From contig NZ_JAGGPJ010000015.1 of the NCBI RefSeq assembly GCF_018613875.1, positions 124,001 to 188,000 on the forward strand: 64,000 nucleotides of DNA, given 5' to 3'. How positions within the stretch are numbered: the stretch's first letter is position 1; each line of letters begins with the position of its first letter. The notes below the pieces were generated by a model, which was not told the origin of the DNA, did no database searches, and worked only from the letters and a program-made list of their open reading frames with translations. Below, one piece after another: positions 45,776-55,064 of the stretch. This stretch comes from Arthrobacter sp. ISL-28. GTDB lineage: Bacteria > Actinomycetota > Actinomycetes > Actinomycetales > Micrococcaceae. The position numbers and the translations under genes were made by a program.

Positions 45776-47749
45776 TTGGGAATCTTGGAGACTATCCGGA
45801 ATCCGCAGGACCTTAGCAAGTTGTCCGCAGCGCAGCTGGATCAGCTGGCCGCTGAAATCAGGGAATTCCTGATTGGCAACGTCTCCCAGACGGGCGGTCA
45901 CCTGGGCCCCAACCTCGGGGTCGTCGAGCTCACCATGGCGGTGCACCGGATCTTCGATTCACCCCGGGACAGTATCGTCTTCGACACCGGACACCAGTCC
46001 TACGTGCACAAGCTCCTCACCGGTCGCCATGATTTCAGCACCCTCCGGCAGCAGGGCGGCCTGTCCGGATACCCTGACCGCGCTGAGTCCGAGCACGACA
46101 TCGTCGAAAGTTCGCACGCCTCCTCCTCGTTGTCGTGGGCAGACGGAATCTCCCGGGCCCGGCAGCTGACCGGCGGAGGCGACCGCTATGTCATCGCCGT
46201 CGTGGGCGACGGCGCACTGACCGGCGGCATGGCGTGGGAAGCCATCAATAACATTGCGGCCGACAAGAACCGCCGCGTGGTCATTGTCGTCAACGACAAT
46301 GGCCGGTCCTATGCCCCCACCGTGGGCGGCTTTGCCGATTACCTGGCGTCCCTGCGCCCCACCATCGATTCGCTCCGCACCACCCCCGCCTACGAACGGG
46401 CCCTGGACTGGTGGAAGAAGAAGCTCCAGGACGGCGGCCCTGTGGGTCAGTTCACGTACAAGAGCCTGCATGCGATGAAAAAAGGCATCAAGGACTGGTG
46501 GGCTCCCCAGGGCATGTTTGAGGACCTGGGCATGAAGTACATCGGTCCGGTGGACGGGCACAATCTGCAGGCAATGGAACACGCCCTCTCCACTGCCAAG
46601 AACTACGCCGGCCCCGTCATCGTGCACGCCATGACGGAGAAGGGCCACGGCTACGCACCCGCAAGGGCGCACGAGGCGGACCAGTTCCACGCCGTCGGGA
46701 TTATCGATCCTGAGACCGGCGAGCCCACCGAAGCGGGCGGCGCGAAGTCCTGGACCTCCGTTTTTGCTGATGAAATTGCCGACATCGCGGACGAGCGCAA
46801 GGACATCGTCGGGATTACCGGCGCCATGCTCATCCCTGTGGGGCTGCACAAGTTTGCGGCGCGGCACCCGGACCGCGTGTTCGACGTCGGCATCGCGGAA
46901 CAACACGCCCTTACCTCGGCGGCCGGCATGGCGTTCGGCGGACTGCACCCTGTCGTCGCCGTCTACGCGACGTTCCTCAACCGGGCCTTCGACCAGCTGC
47001 TGATGGATGTGGCGCTGCACAAGGCGGGGGTGACCATTGTTTTGGACCGTGCGGGCGTCACAGGGCCAGACGGCGCCAGTCACCACGGGATGTGGGACAT
47101 GGCCATGGTTCAGATCATTCCCGGGCTCCATCTGGCGGCCCCGCGGGATGCCTCGAGATTGCGCGAGGAACTGCGTGAAGCCGTGGCCATCGAAGACGCG
47201 CCTACGGTGATCCGTTACTCGAAGGGCACGGTCGGCGCCGAGGTCGAAGCCATCGAGCGGCTCAGTGACGGTGTGGACGTGCTGGCCCGCCGTCCGGCAG
47301 AGTCCAGCGAAAACGACGTGCTGATCGTAAGTGTCGGTGCAATGTCCGAGCTCGCGCTGAACGTCTCTAACCGGCTCGGCGCGCAAGGCATCAGCTCCAC
47401 TGTCGTAGATCCGCGCTGGGTCCTCCCGGTCCGGAAATCGATCGTCGCCCTCGCCGCCCGGCACCGCTTGGTGATCTGCATTGAGGACGGCGTGCGGGCT
47501 GGGGGCGTCGGGTCGAGGATCCGCCAGGAGATGCGGTCCGCCGGCGTGGACACAGCGTTGAACGAAGTCGGGCTGCCTGTTGAGTTCCTTGACCACGGCA
47601 CCCGCAGCCAGGTCCTGGAACGCGTTGGCCTCACGGCACAGCAGATCACCCACGACGTGGTCGCCCAGGTCCTGGGAACCAAGGTGCCGTTCGCACGGCC
47701 GCTTCCGGGGCAGGCGCATCCCACCACCGGAAGCCTGCCCCAGCTGTGA
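45776..47749 (+). CDS. dxs: 1-deoxy-D-xylulose-5-phosphate synthase
   Basis: First enzyme of the MEP isoprenoid pathway: condenses pyruvate and glyceraldehyde 3-phosphate with thiamine diphosphate. 657 aa, close to family length. Visible: [13 protein letters not shown], the TPP motif [16 protein letters not shown] (GDG at about 144-146), [20 protein letters not shown] with the catalytic Glu, and [20 protein letters not shown]. The start is TTG 45776 behind a strong GAAGGAGG; the usual MGILETI follows. In mycobacteria (Rv2682c) it lies near the same HRDC and DUF3000 genes. Upstream gene before island insertion was acnA. Confidence 0.96.
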   Translation: MGILETIRNPQDLSKLSAAQLDQLAAEIREFLIGNVSQTGGHLGPNLGVVELTMAVHRIFDSPRDSIVFDTGHQSYVHKLLTGRHDFSTLRQQGGLSGYPDRAESEHDIVESSHASSSLSWADGISRARQLTGGGDRYVIAVVGDGALTGGMAWEAINNIAADKNRRVVIVVNDNGRSYAPTVGGFADYLASLRPTIDSLRTTPAYERALDWWKKKLQDGGPVGQFTYKSLHAMKKGIKDWWAPQGMFEDLGMKYIGPVDGHNLQAMEHALSTAKNYAGPVIVHAMTEKGHGYAPARAHEADQFHAVGIIDPETGEPTEAGGAKSWTSVFADEIADIADERKDIVGITGAMLIPVGLHKFAARHPDRVFDVGIAEQHALTSAAGMAFGGLHPVVAVYATFLNRAFDQLLMDVALHKAGVTIVLDRAGVTGPDGASHHGMWDMAMVQIIPGLHLAAPRDASRLREELREAVAIEDAPTVIRYSKGTVGAEVEAIERLSDGVDVLARRPAESSENDVLIVSVGAMSELALNVSNRLGAQGISSTVVDPRWVLPVRKSIVALAARHRLVICIEDGVRAGGVGSRIRQEMRSAGVDTALNEVGLPVEFLDHGTRSQVLERVGLTAQQITHDVVAQVLGTKVPFARPLPGQAHPTTGSLPQL

Positions 47750-47834
47750 GTGCTGGCTGTTTTACCAGGCCGTAGAGGCACACCATCCACCGTTCAGCGG
47801 CACAGTCCGCGGGCGATCCAGAAAAAGGACGGGC

Positions 47835-48395
47835 ATGAGCGGGATTATCCGTGTTTACAAGCGTGATGCAGAAGGGGCCCTCCAGTTCAGGGAGGCCTGG
47901 TTCGATGAGGACTACAGCCAGTTCGTCATGAACCATGGGGCAGTGGGGCACCAGAGCAAAACCGAGGAGACGGACGTCCCGGATGCCGAGGCGGCAGAGC
48001 GGCTGATGGATGCGTTTGCGGCTCAGTGCGCGGAGGACGGCTACGCCGAAATTCCGGACGAGGAGCAGTTCTGGGTAGTGGCCCAGTACGCTCTGAAGAC
48101 CAGGGAAGGCACCAGCCGGGACCGGTATCTCGAGGAAAAGGCCAAGGACGCCCTCATCAGCCACCTTGCCTGGCGGGGCCTGGGAACCGTGGAGCGCTCG
48201 GAATTCAGCGACTCCAAACTCAACATCTTCTGCCTGTGCCCCGATGTGAATAAAGCGGTGAACGCCATCAAGGTCTGCATCCGCGGTGAAGACCTGGACT
48301 TCACGAAGCTGAGCATCGGCTCCGCACCGTTCACCGATCCGACGGCGCTGAAACTCAAGCACTCACCCAAGCCAGCCACCGGTTTTACCCTCTAA
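47835..48395 (+). CDS. Conserved hypothetical protein, 186 aa
   Basis: Soluble protein I do not recognise. Start MSGIIRVYKRDAEGALQFRE from ATG 47835 (GAAAAAGGA upstream). It is acidic in the first half (EETDVPDAEAAERLMDAFAA) and ends with NAVNAIKVCIRGEDLDFTKL-type beta/alpha pattern. No membrane segment. The long open frame upstream to 47580 overlaps dxs and is not used. Real gene on codon pattern and spacing (86 bp after dxs). Confidence 0.7.
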   Translation: MSGIIRVYKRDAEGALQFREAWFDEDYSQFVMNHGAVGHQSKTEETDVPDAEAAERLMDAFAAQCAEDGYAEIPDEEQFWVVAQYALKTREGTSRDRYLEEKAKDALISHLAWRGLGTVERSEFSDSKLNIFCLCPDVNKAVNAIKVCIRGEDLDFTKLSIGSAPFTDPTALKLKHSPKPATGFTL

Positions 48396-48431
48396 CTAAA
48401 AGCCCAGCAGCTCAATGGAAGGCAGAGCGCC

Positions 48432-48650
48432 ATGACGCCGAAGTCAGTCCAGCCAGGCCGAACACCTCTTCCGCGGGGTCTTGCCGCGCCTGCCCGCAGA
48501 ACCCTGGCGCACTCCGGGGTGGAGACACTTGAGCAGCTCGTCCGCCTCGGCCAGCGCAGGGTCACCGAGCTCCCGGGCATGTCTCCCAAGACGCTTGCCC
48601 AGTTGCAGGATGCCCTGGATGAGCATGGGCTGGAGTTTCCCGCGAGCTGA
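48432..48650 (+). CDS. Helix-hairpin-helix (RNA polymerase alpha CTD-like) protein
   Basis: 72-aa protein consisting of one helix-hairpin-helix unit as in the RpoA C-terminal domain: LPRGLAAPARRTLAHSGVET, LEQLVRLGQRRVTELPGMSP, KTLAQLQDALDEHGLEF. The PGMSPKTL hairpin would contact the DNA backbone. Such stand-alone proteins are frequent in Arthrobacter; role unknown. ATG 48432 follows GGAAGGCAG. Confidence 0.75.
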   Translation: MTPKSVQPGRTPLPRGLAAPARRTLAHSGVETLEQLVRLGQRRVTELPGMSPKTLAQLQDALDEHGLEFPAS

Positions 48651-48681
48651 GCTGATCCGGGTGCCCGTATAGGGTATTTCC

Positions 48682-49659
48682 ATGACTGAATACCGCCGTC
48701 TTGGAAAATCGGGCCTGACCGTCTCCGTTGTGGGACTTGGCTGCAACAACCTGGGCCGCGCCAATACGGTGACGGAATCACAGGAGGGGACTGACGCCGT
48801 CGTGCATGCCGCCCTGGACGCCGGTGTGACGTTGTTCGATGTCGCTGACTCCTACGGGCGCGAGCCCGGCCTGAGCGAGACCATGCTCGGCAAGGCGCTG
48901 GGCAGCCGGCGTGGCGAGGCCGTGGTGGCGACAAAGTTCGGCATGGACATGCGCGGAACCAACGGCAAGGACTACGGCGCCCGCGGCTCCCGCAAGTACA
49001 TCATCCGTGCCGCAGAGGCATCCCTGCGGCGGCTGGGCACCGACTGGATCGACCTGTATCAGTTCCACACGCCGGACCCGCTGACGCCCATCGAGGAGAC
49101 CCTCGACGCGCTTAATGAACTGGTGAGCAGCGGCAAGGTCCGGTACATCGGCCATTCCAACCGCGCCGGCTGGCAGATCGCCGAGGCAGAATTCGTGGCC
49201 CGGGCAAGGGGCGGCGCGCGCTTCATCTCGGCGCAGAACCACTACAACCTGCTGGACCGCCGGGCCGAGCTGGAGGTCACCCCGGCGGCCGAGGCGTACG
49301 GCATCGGCGTGCTGCCCTACTTCCCCCTCGCCAACGGGCTCCTGACTGGAAAGTATGCGCCGCACCAGGCGCCGGAAGGCTCGCGGCTGAGCCACACAAG
49401 AACCTACCTGGTCGACGACGCCGACTGGCAGCAGCTGGAGCAGTTCAGCGCCTTCGCTGCCGCGCGCGACCTCACTGAAGTGCAGGTGGCGTTCTCCTGG
49501 CTCGCGGCACAGCCGTCGGTCAGCAGCGTCATTGCGGGGGCGACCAGGCCGGAGCAGGTCCGGCAGAACGCCGAAGCCGTTGCCTGGGTGCCCAGCAAGT
49601 CCGAGCTGGCAGAGCTGGACGCGATCTTCCCGCAGACCCCCAAGGTGGCCCTGTTCTGA
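48682..49659 (+). CDS. Aldo/keto reductase
   Basis: 325-aa AKR of the YajO/Kv-beta-like branch. LGLGCNNLG-type N terminus (VVGLGCNNLGRA), DVADSYGREPGLSE (Asp and Tyr of the tetrad), VVATKFGMDM (Lys), YQFHTPDPLTPIEETLDALN (His), GHSNRAGWQI and the cofactor segment SVIAGATRPEQVRQNAEAV. Its stop overlaps the start of the nucleoside hydrolase (TGATG), so the two are translationally coupled. Substrate unknown. Confidence 0.92.
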   Translation: MTEYRRLGKSGLTVSVVGLGCNNLGRANTVTESQEGTDAVVHAALDAGVTLFDVADSYGREPGLSETMLGKALGSRRGEAVVATKFGMDMRGTNGKDYGARGSRKYIIRAAEASLRRLGTDWIDLYQFHTPDPLTPIEETLDALNELVSSGKVRYIGHSNRAGWQIAEAEFVARARGGARFISAQNHYNLLDRRAELEVTPAAEAYGIGVLPYFPLANGLLTGKYAPHQAPEGSRLSHTRTYLVDDADWQQLEQFSAFAAARDLTEVQVAFSWLAAQPSVSSVIAGATRPEQVRQNAEAVAWVPSKSELAELDAIFPQTPKVALF

Positions 49660-50708
49660 TGCCATCCGTTCTGCTGGACGTCGACACCGGGATCGACGAT
49701 GCCCTCGCGCTGGTCTACCTGCTGTCCCGGCCCGAGGTGAGGATCCGGGCAATCACCTGCACCGCGGGAAACGTGGGAGCCCGCCAGGTAGCCGTGAACA
49801 ACCTGGCGCTGCTGGAACTCTGCGGACGCAGCGGGATTGAGGTGGCGATCGGGGCCGACGTGCCCCTGGAGATTCCATTGGTGACCACCGAGGAGACCCA
49901 TGGTCCGCAGGGAATCGGGTATGCGGAGCTCCCGCCGCCGGCACAGGCCGTATCCGAGCGCCATGCCGTGGACGTCTGGGTTGACACGGTCCGGGCACAC
50001 CCGGGGGAGATCACCGGTCTCATCACTGGCCCGCTGACCAACTTCGCGCTGGCCCTGCGCCAAGAGCCTGAACTGCCCAGACTGCTCAGGCGACTGGTCA
50101 TCATGGGCGGGTGCTTCAACTACCAGGGCAACACGACGCCCACCGCGGAATGGAACGTGTCGGTTGACCCGCATGCGGCGCAGGAAGTCTTCGCCGCGTA
50201 CACCGGTCTTCCCGAGGACAGCCTGCCGGTGGTGTGCGCCCTGGAGACCACGGAACGGATCGAACTGCGGCCGGAGCATCTGCAAAGGCTGGGGGAGGCG
50301 GCGGGGGCAAGGGCGCCGGAGCTTGTGCTGCCGGAGCAGCCGGATGGGCAGCGCAGCGCGTCGGACAGTCCGCTTGTGGCCTGCCTTTCCGACGCTATCC
50401 GGTTCTACCTGGAATTCCACCGGCTGTATGACCAGGGATATGTCGCCCACATGCACGACGCCTTTGCTGCCGCCGTCGCCATCGGCCGCACGCCCGTGGA
50501 GGCCCGGACGGCGACAGTGCATGTGGAAACGCTGTCCCCCCGGCTCATCGGCACCACCGTGGCGGACTTCCGCGGCATCTGGAACGAGCCGCCGAACGCC
50601 CGGATCGTCACGACCAACGATCCGGCGCAGTGCCTCGACGAGCTGATCTCGTCAGTGGGCTCGCTTGCCCGCACGCTCGCGCCGCCTGCGCACCGCCTGG
50701 ACATGTAG
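49659..50708 (+). CDS. Inosine/uridine-preferring nucleoside hydrolase family protein
   Basis: 349-aa enzyme that splits the N-glycosidic bond of ribonucleosides, freeing base and ribose. The Ca2+-binding aspartate cluster is visible as DVDTGIDDALAL near residue 7, with GNVGARQVAVNN, LITGPLTNFALAL, RLVIMGGCF, AEWNVSVDPHAA and MHDAFAAAVAI in the expected order. It is a little longer than the family average of about 315 aa. Coupled to the aldo/keto reductase before it, with an ECF transporter after it, so a purine/pyrimidine or nucleoside salvage role is plausible. Confidence 0.92.
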   Translation: MPSVLLDVDTGIDDALALVYLLSRPEVRIRAITCTAGNVGARQVAVNNLALLELCGRSGIEVAIGADVPLEIPLVTTEETHGPQGIGYAELPPPAQAVSERHAVDVWVDTVRAHPGEITGLITGPLTNFALALRQEPELPRLLRRLVIMGGCFNYQGNTTPTAEWNVSVDPHAAQEVFAAYTGLPEDSLPVVCALETTERIELRPEHLQRLGEAAGARAPELVLPEQPDGQRSASDSPLVACLSDAIRFYLEFHRLYDQGYVAHMHDAFAAAVAIGRTPVEARTATVHVETLSPRLIGTTVADFRGIWNEPPNARIVTTNDPAQCLDELISSVGSLARTLAPPAHRLDM

Positions 50709-50757
50709 CACGGCGGATTTTGCCGTAGCACGGCACGTTTTGCCGTAGCACGGCGCG
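50706..50757 (+). repeat. 20-bp tandem repeat after the nucleoside hydrolase
   Basis: TAGCACGGC-NNN-TTTTGCCG in two full copies (50706-50725, 50726-50745) plus 12 bp of a third. The first copy begins with the gene's stop codon. Each unit contains ACGGC...GCCGT, a small hairpin. Confidence 0.85.
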
Positions 50758-50871
50758 CCCGCGGATCGGTAGGATGGTAGGCGCGCCGAGGTGACATAGG
50801 TGCCCGATTTTGCGTACGCGGAAGATCACGCCAAGGGTGCGGGACCCGCCGTCATCAGCTAAGGATTTGCC

Positions 50872-51693
50872 ATGTCACAGCCGTCGCTCACCCTCCCCAC
50901 CCCCGGTCAGCAAGCGGGCCGGCGCCGCCGCTTGCTCGAACTTCTTGGCGCCGCCGCGATCACCGCCACCTTCGTCTTCCTGGTGCTGACGCAGCCTGCC
51001 GACATCGCCGGCGGACTCGGCAGCGTCTCCGCACTCGTCGCGCTGGGCGGGTTCCTGCTCGGTGCCGTCCTGCTGATCGTCGCAGTGCTGCCCACACTCC
51101 CGACCTCGACGGTGGTGCTCATGCCGGTGGCGCTGGTCCTGAACATCGTGCTCGGGCAGCTCATGGGCACCAGCGGCCTGCCCTTCTACTTCGATGCCAT
51201 CGGCACAGTGCTGATTGCGGTCCTCGCCGGCCCTGCTGCCGGCGCAGCCACCGGTGCCCTGAGCAGTATCGTCTGGTCTTTCATCAACCCCACAGTCCTT
51301 CCCTTTGCCGCGGGCGCAGCGCTCATCGGATTCCTCGCCGGCACCGCCGCCCGCTACGGGCTGTTCCGCCGCTTCTACCTCGCCCCCGTCGCTGGCTTCG
51401 TCACCGGCATCGTTGCCGGCGTGGTCTCCGCGCCGATCGCTGCCTTCGTTTTCGGCGGAACGTCCGGAGCAGGAACCGGCGCCATCGTCAGCGCCTTCCG
51501 TGCCATGGGCGATACGCTGCTTGCCGCCATCACCAAGCAGGCCTTGATTTCGGATCCCATGGACAAGGCCATTGTGTTCGCCATCGCGGCGATGCTGGTT
51601 TACGCGCTTCCGCGCCGCACCACCTTCCAGTTCCCGTTCGTGCGCCGCTTCAACGTTCTCGCGGGGAAGGCTCCGGCCCAGCGGGGCGCCTGA
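50872..51693 (+). CDS. ECF transporter substrate-binding (S) component
   Basis: 273-aa membrane protein of the energy-coupling-factor S type. A cytoplasmic basic start is followed by about six or seven hydrophobic helices (AAITATFVFLVLTQPA, VALGGFLLGAVLLIVAVL, VLMPVALVLNIVLGQLMG, YFDAIGTVLIAVLAGPAAGA, FAAGAALIGFLAGTAARYGL, VTGIVAGVVSAPIAAFVFGG). The FDAIGT and GPAAGAATGALSS segments are typical of S units. It is 4 bp before the T gene and in an operon with the double ATPase. Substrate unknown; the nucleoside hydrolase upstream hints at nucleosides or a related base. Confidence 0.85.
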   Translation: MSQPSLTLPTPGQQAGRRRRLLELLGAAAITATFVFLVLTQPADIAGGLGSVSALVALGGFLLGAVLLIVAVLPTLPTSTVVLMPVALVLNIVLGQLMGTSGLPFYFDAIGTVLIAVLAGPAAGAATGALSSIVWSFINPTVLPFAAGAALIGFLAGTAARYGLFRRFYLAPVAGFVTGIVAGVVSAPIAAFVFGGTSGAGTGAIVSAFRAMGDTLLAAITKQALISDPMDKAIVFAIAAMLVYALPRRTTFQFPFVRRFNVLAGKAPAQRGA

Positions 51694-51697
51694 CAAG

Positions 51698-52453
51698 GTG
51701 ACGCCGCGATTCCATCCGCTCACGCTGCTGGCGGCGGCCGCCGCGGTACTGGCCATTACGACGGCGGCATCCAGCTGGCCCGTCTCCCTCATGGTTGCGG
51801 CCGGTGCCGTGGCGCTTGCAGCGGCCACGGGCAGCGCGCGCCGTGTCCTCCTCGCCGGCGGCGCCATCCTGGCACCGTTCTGGCTTTCCCTGCTGGTGAT
51901 CCACGGACTCTTCTACCCCGAGGGCCGTACCGTGCTGCTGGGATTCGGACCTGCCCGGGTCACGGCCGAAGGCATCGGCTTCGCCCTCGACATGGGGCTG
52001 CGCACCTCCGCCTTCGTCCTGGTGACGATGCTGTTCTCGTTCAGCGTCAGGGTCCCGGAGCTGGTCGCAGCGCTGAACTCCCGTCGTCTTCCGCCGCAGT
52101 TCGGCTACGTGCTGGCATCCACGCTGATGCTGGCTCCCATCATTGCGGCCCGGCTCCAGAAAGTCCGCCAGGCGCAGGAGTCGAGGGGCCTTGTGGTGGA
52201 GAAGGGGCTCCGCAGCCGCCTGAATGCAATTCGGCTGCAAATGGTCCCCCTGGTGCTGGGTCTCGTCCACGACGCCGGAACCCGCGCCCAGGCGCTTGAT
52301 GCCAGGGGATTCCGGCGTCCAGGCCCGCGATCCAGTTACCGGGAAGTCAGCGATTCAATGGGCCAGCGGGGCTTCCGCTTCTGTGCCCTTCTGCTGGCCG
52401 CCGCCGCGGTGGTCCTGCGGATTATGGCGTCCTATCCAGGCGGGCAGTCATGA
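51698..52453 (+). CDS. ecfT: ECF transporter transmembrane (T) component
   Basis: About 251-aa T subunit. GTG 51698 (VTPRFHPLTLLAAAAAV) is chosen because the open frame upstream overlaps the S gene. Helices span residues 10-130; the cytoplasmic coupling helices carry LQKVRQAQESRGLVVEKG and RAQALDARGFRR, where the A-R-G triplets that bind the ATPases (here ESRG and DARG) are the family signature. Its stop overlaps the ATPase start (ATGA). Confidence 0.9.
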   Translation: MTPRFHPLTLLAAAAAVLAITTAASSWPVSLMVAAGAVALAAATGSARRVLLAGGAILAPFWLSLLVIHGLFYPEGRTVLLGFGPARVTAEGIGFALDMGLRTSAFVLVTMLFSFSVRVPELVAALNSRRLPPQFGYVLASTLMLAPIIAARLQKVRQAQESRGLVVEKGLRSRLNAIRLQMVPLVLGLVHDAGTRAQALDARGFRRPGPRSSYREVSDSMGQRGFRFCALLLAAAAVVLRIMASYPGGQS

Positions 52454-53964
52454 ACGGGGACGGAGCCGCCCGGATCACACTGCGTGCAGCCATCGGATCT
52501 TTCATTTTCCATGGTGAGTCCACGCCGGCGCTGAGCTGTGTGGAGATCGAGGCAGCACCGGGCCGGCTGACGGCGGTGCTGGGCGGTTCCGGGAGCGGCA
52601 AGTCAACCCTGGGACGGTTGCTGGCTGCCTGGCTGGCGGGCGGACGCGACGGTGTCCTCCGGGGAACACTGCACCTGGACGCCGGCGGAGACCCGGAGGA
52701 CGGCTCCCTGGTGTTCTCTGGTACAGACGACGATCCCCGGATCGACCCTGCGGCCTGGGCCGATCACGTGGGTTACGTGCCGCAGGATGCCCTGGCCATG
52801 CTCTCTGGCGTGCGCGGCACCGTGGAGGAGGAGCTCGCCTTCGGGCTGGAGAACCGCGGGGCGGAGCGGGCCGAGATGGTGCGGATTGTGGCTGAAACGG
52901 CCCGCCGGACCGGCCTCACGGGGCTGCTGGAACGGGACCCGGCAACCCTGTCCGGGGGAGAGCTGCGTCGGCTTGCGGTTGGGTGCGCGATTATTGACGA
53001 CCCGGGTGTCCTGATCCTTGATGAACCGCTGGCGTCCCTGGACGCCGCCGGGGCCCGGACGGTGATGGAGCTCATCAGTGACCTGCTGGACCGGGGCGTG
53101 GCCGTTGTGGTGCTCAGCCAGCAGGTCGACCAGCTGACCCGGCTGGCGTCGCACTGGCTCGTCCTGAAGGACGGGGGCGTGATGGCTGCCGGCCGCCCGG
53201 GCCAACTGCTTGGCGGTGACCTGCTGGCGGGCTCCGGAGTCGTCGTCGGCGGGGCGCAGGGGCCGCGCCCTGTACCCGCAACCTCAGCTCCCACCGCCGC
53301 GGCACCTGCCTTGGAGCTCGACGGCGTGTCGTTCGGTTTCGAATCCAGTGGACCGAGGTCTTCACGCCTGCTACAGAACGTGGATTTCAGCGTGGTGCCG
53401 GGAGAAGTCGTTGCGGTAACGGGCCCGAACGGCGCGGGGAAGTCGACGTTGTTGCGGCTCTTCAACGGGCTGCTCAGGCCGCTGGACGGGGAAGTCCGCG
53501 TGGGCGGTGTGGGAATCGCCGGCGTCCCCACCGGCATTGTCGCGGAGCGTCTGGGGCTGCTGTTCCAGCACCCGCACGACCAGCTGTTCGAACGGACCGC
53601 ACAGCGGGAAGTGCTGTTTGGCCTGGACCGCCTGTTTGGCGTGGATGCGCCGATGAAGGCCGCCGCGGCGCTGGCGTCCGTGGGACTGGATGGTGCGGAA
53701 GACGTCCATCCTCATGAGCTTCCCGGCTCGGGCCAGCGCCTGCTGGCACTGGCAACGGTCCTGGCCCGGGAGCCCGCGGTGCTTGCCCTTGACGAGCCCA
53801 CGGTTGCGCTGGATGCCCACGGCTTTGAGCGGCTGACCGCCGCCGTGTCAGCGGCCGCCGGCCGCGGCGCCGCCGTCGTCATCGTCACCCATGACCTGGC
53901 CTTTGCGCAGGCCCATGCGCACCGGACGATGGAGCTGAAGGACGGCGTCCTCGTGGGCTGTTAG
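52450..53964 (+). CDS. ecfA: ECF transporter fused double ATPase
   Basis: 504-aa protein with two ABC ATPase domains in one chain, replacing the separate EcfA and EcfA' subunits. Domain 1: Walker A GGSGSGKST (45-53), signature LSGGELRRL, Walker B VLILDEPLASLD. Domain 2: Walker A GPNGAGKST (325-333), Walker B VLALDEPTVALD, but the signature is LPGSGQRLLAL rather than LSGGQ. One degenerate composite ATP site is therefore expected. Last gene of the S-T-A operon; its end overlaps the convergent lacI-type gene by 4 bp. Confidence 0.93.
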   Translation: MNGDGAARITLRAAIGSFIFHGESTPALSCVEIEAAPGRLTAVLGGSGSGKSTLGRLLAAWLAGGRDGVLRGTLHLDAGGDPEDGSLVFSGTDDDPRIDPAAWADHVGYVPQDALAMLSGVRGTVEEELAFGLENRGAERAEMVRIVAETARRTGLTGLLERDPATLSGGELRRLAVGCAIIDDPGVLILDEPLASLDAAGARTVMELISDLLDRGVAVVVLSQQVDQLTRLASHWLVLKDGGVMAAGRPGQLLGGDLLAGSGVVVGGAQGPRPVPATSAPTAAAPALELDGVSFGFESSGPRSSRLLQNVDFSVVPGEVVAVTGPNGAGKSTLLRLFNGLLRPLDGEVRVGGVGIAGVPTGIVAERLGLLFQHPHDQLFERTAQREVLFGLDRLFGVDAPMKAAAALASVGLDGAEDVHPHELPGSGQRLLALATVLAREPAVLALDEPTVALDAHGFERLTAAVSAAAGRGAAVVIVTHDLAFAQAHAHRTMELKDGVLVGC

Positions 53965-54956
53965 GAGATTCGGGGCGTGGAGGTGGTTTTGCGGACAACG
54001 AGGTGCGGTGTTCTGACCACATGGGCGGCTGCCTGTGCTCCTTCCACCCGGTCCGCTGCCCTGTTGACGGCCGCTGCCGCGAGCAACGGAGCATCCTGGC
54101 TGACGGATGAGAGCTGCACATAGCTGAGCCGGGCCAGTTGGCTGTCGTCGTAGCCGAGTACCGAGACGTCGGCCGGAACCTGCAGGCCCTCTGCGCGGAA
54201 GCTTTCAATCACGCCGAGGGCGGATCTGTCATTGAAGGCCAGAACGGCTGATGGGAGGTTTCCCATCAGCGACCGGGCCGCCCTGAGCCCGTCTTCTTCG
54301 TTGAGACCACCTGCCACTACAACAGCCTCCAGGCCGTGGCGCTGCATCTCGGAACGGAAAGCCGCGGTGCGCTGCTCAGCGGAAACGGCTGTTCCGCCGT
54401 CTACATGAACGATGTGTCGATGTCCCAGCCCGACCAGATGGTCAACTGCGATGCTGATGCCTGCGTGGTCGTCGCTGCTCACCGAATCGACGGCTTCACC
54501 GACGTCGTCGCGCAGGAGGCTGACGACAGGCACCTGGCTGGCGTAGCGGGCAAGGTCATGCGTGCTGAGGGAAGGTGAAATCATGATGAGGGCTTCAGAG
54601 CCGAAGTCCAGGAGCGATTCAATGGCCCGGGTTTCGGGTCGGCCGCTGGCGACGGCACTGAGCGCTATTTCATAGCCGCGTGTCTCGGCCTCGGCGTAGG
54701 CGGCGTCCACTATTTCGGCGTGGAAAGGCTGGGAGCTGGAGAAACTGAGGCCAAGCAGCCTGGTGCGGCTGCTGCGCAGCAGCCTTGCCCGGCTGTCCGG
54801 TCTGTAGCCTAGCTCCTGGGCAGCCTGCAGGACCTTTTGCCTCGTGGGCTCGGCGGCGCCGGGGGCTCCGCGCATCACGATGGAAACAAGCGCCCGTGAA
54901 ACGCCGGCTGCCTGGGCAACGTCCATCAGAGTGGGGCGCCGCTGCTGTTCCGTCAT
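53961..54956 (-). CDS. LacI-family transcriptional regulator
   Basis: 331-aa repressor. The N-terminal helix-turn-helix is in TLMDVAQAAGVSRALVSIVM, with the hinge QELGYRPDSRARLLRSSRT. The sugar-binding domain contains VSSDDHAGISIAVDHLVGLG, NDRSALGVIESFRAEGLQVP and DVSVLGYDDSQLARLSYVQL, all normal. It is divergent from a Gfo/Idh/MocA dehydrogenase gene, with two TAGAACGATCTA sites between them. It probably senses a polyol or sugar acid and controls that pair and itself. Confidence 0.93.
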   Translation of the reverse strand: MTEQQRRPTLMDVAQAAGVSRALVSIVMRGAPGAAEPTRQKVLQAAQELGYRPDSRARLLRSSRTRLLGLSFSSSQPFHAEIVDAAYAEAETRGYEIALSAVASGRPETRAIESLLDFGSEALIMISPSLSTHDLARYASQVPVVSLLRDDVGEAVDSVSSDDHAGISIAVDHLVGLGHRHIVHVDGGTAVSAEQRTAAFRSEMQRHGLEAVVVAGGLNEEDGLRAARSLMGNLPSAVLAFNDRSALGVIESFRAEGLQVPADVSVLGYDDSQLARLSYVQLSSVSQDAPLLAAAAVNRAADRVEGAQAAAHVVRTPHLVVRKTTSTPRIS

Positions 54957-54982
54957 CCTTCTCCTTGTCCTGAAGCAGTCTA

Positions 54983-55041
54983 TAGAACGATCTAGACAGG
55001 AGGCCAGAGAGATGCCACCATTGTCGGACTAGAACGATCTA
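54983..55041. promoter_or_regulatory. Two LacI-type operators
   Basis: TAGAACGATCTA at 54983-54994 and again at 55030-55041, 47 bp apart. Each is an imperfect dyad around a central CG, as LacI-family operators are. One lies just before the lacI-type start and one 24 bp before the dehydrogenase start, so DNA looping or joint repression is likely. Confidence 0.8.
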
Positions 55042-55064
55042 GAAGGCCTATTCCAGGAGTGATC

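Noticed and set aside
50760..50871. Riboswitch in front of the ECF S component
   Set aside because: The leader is about 110 bp of GC-rich DNA; I could not match it to TPP, cobalamin, preQ1 or other known riboswitch cores.
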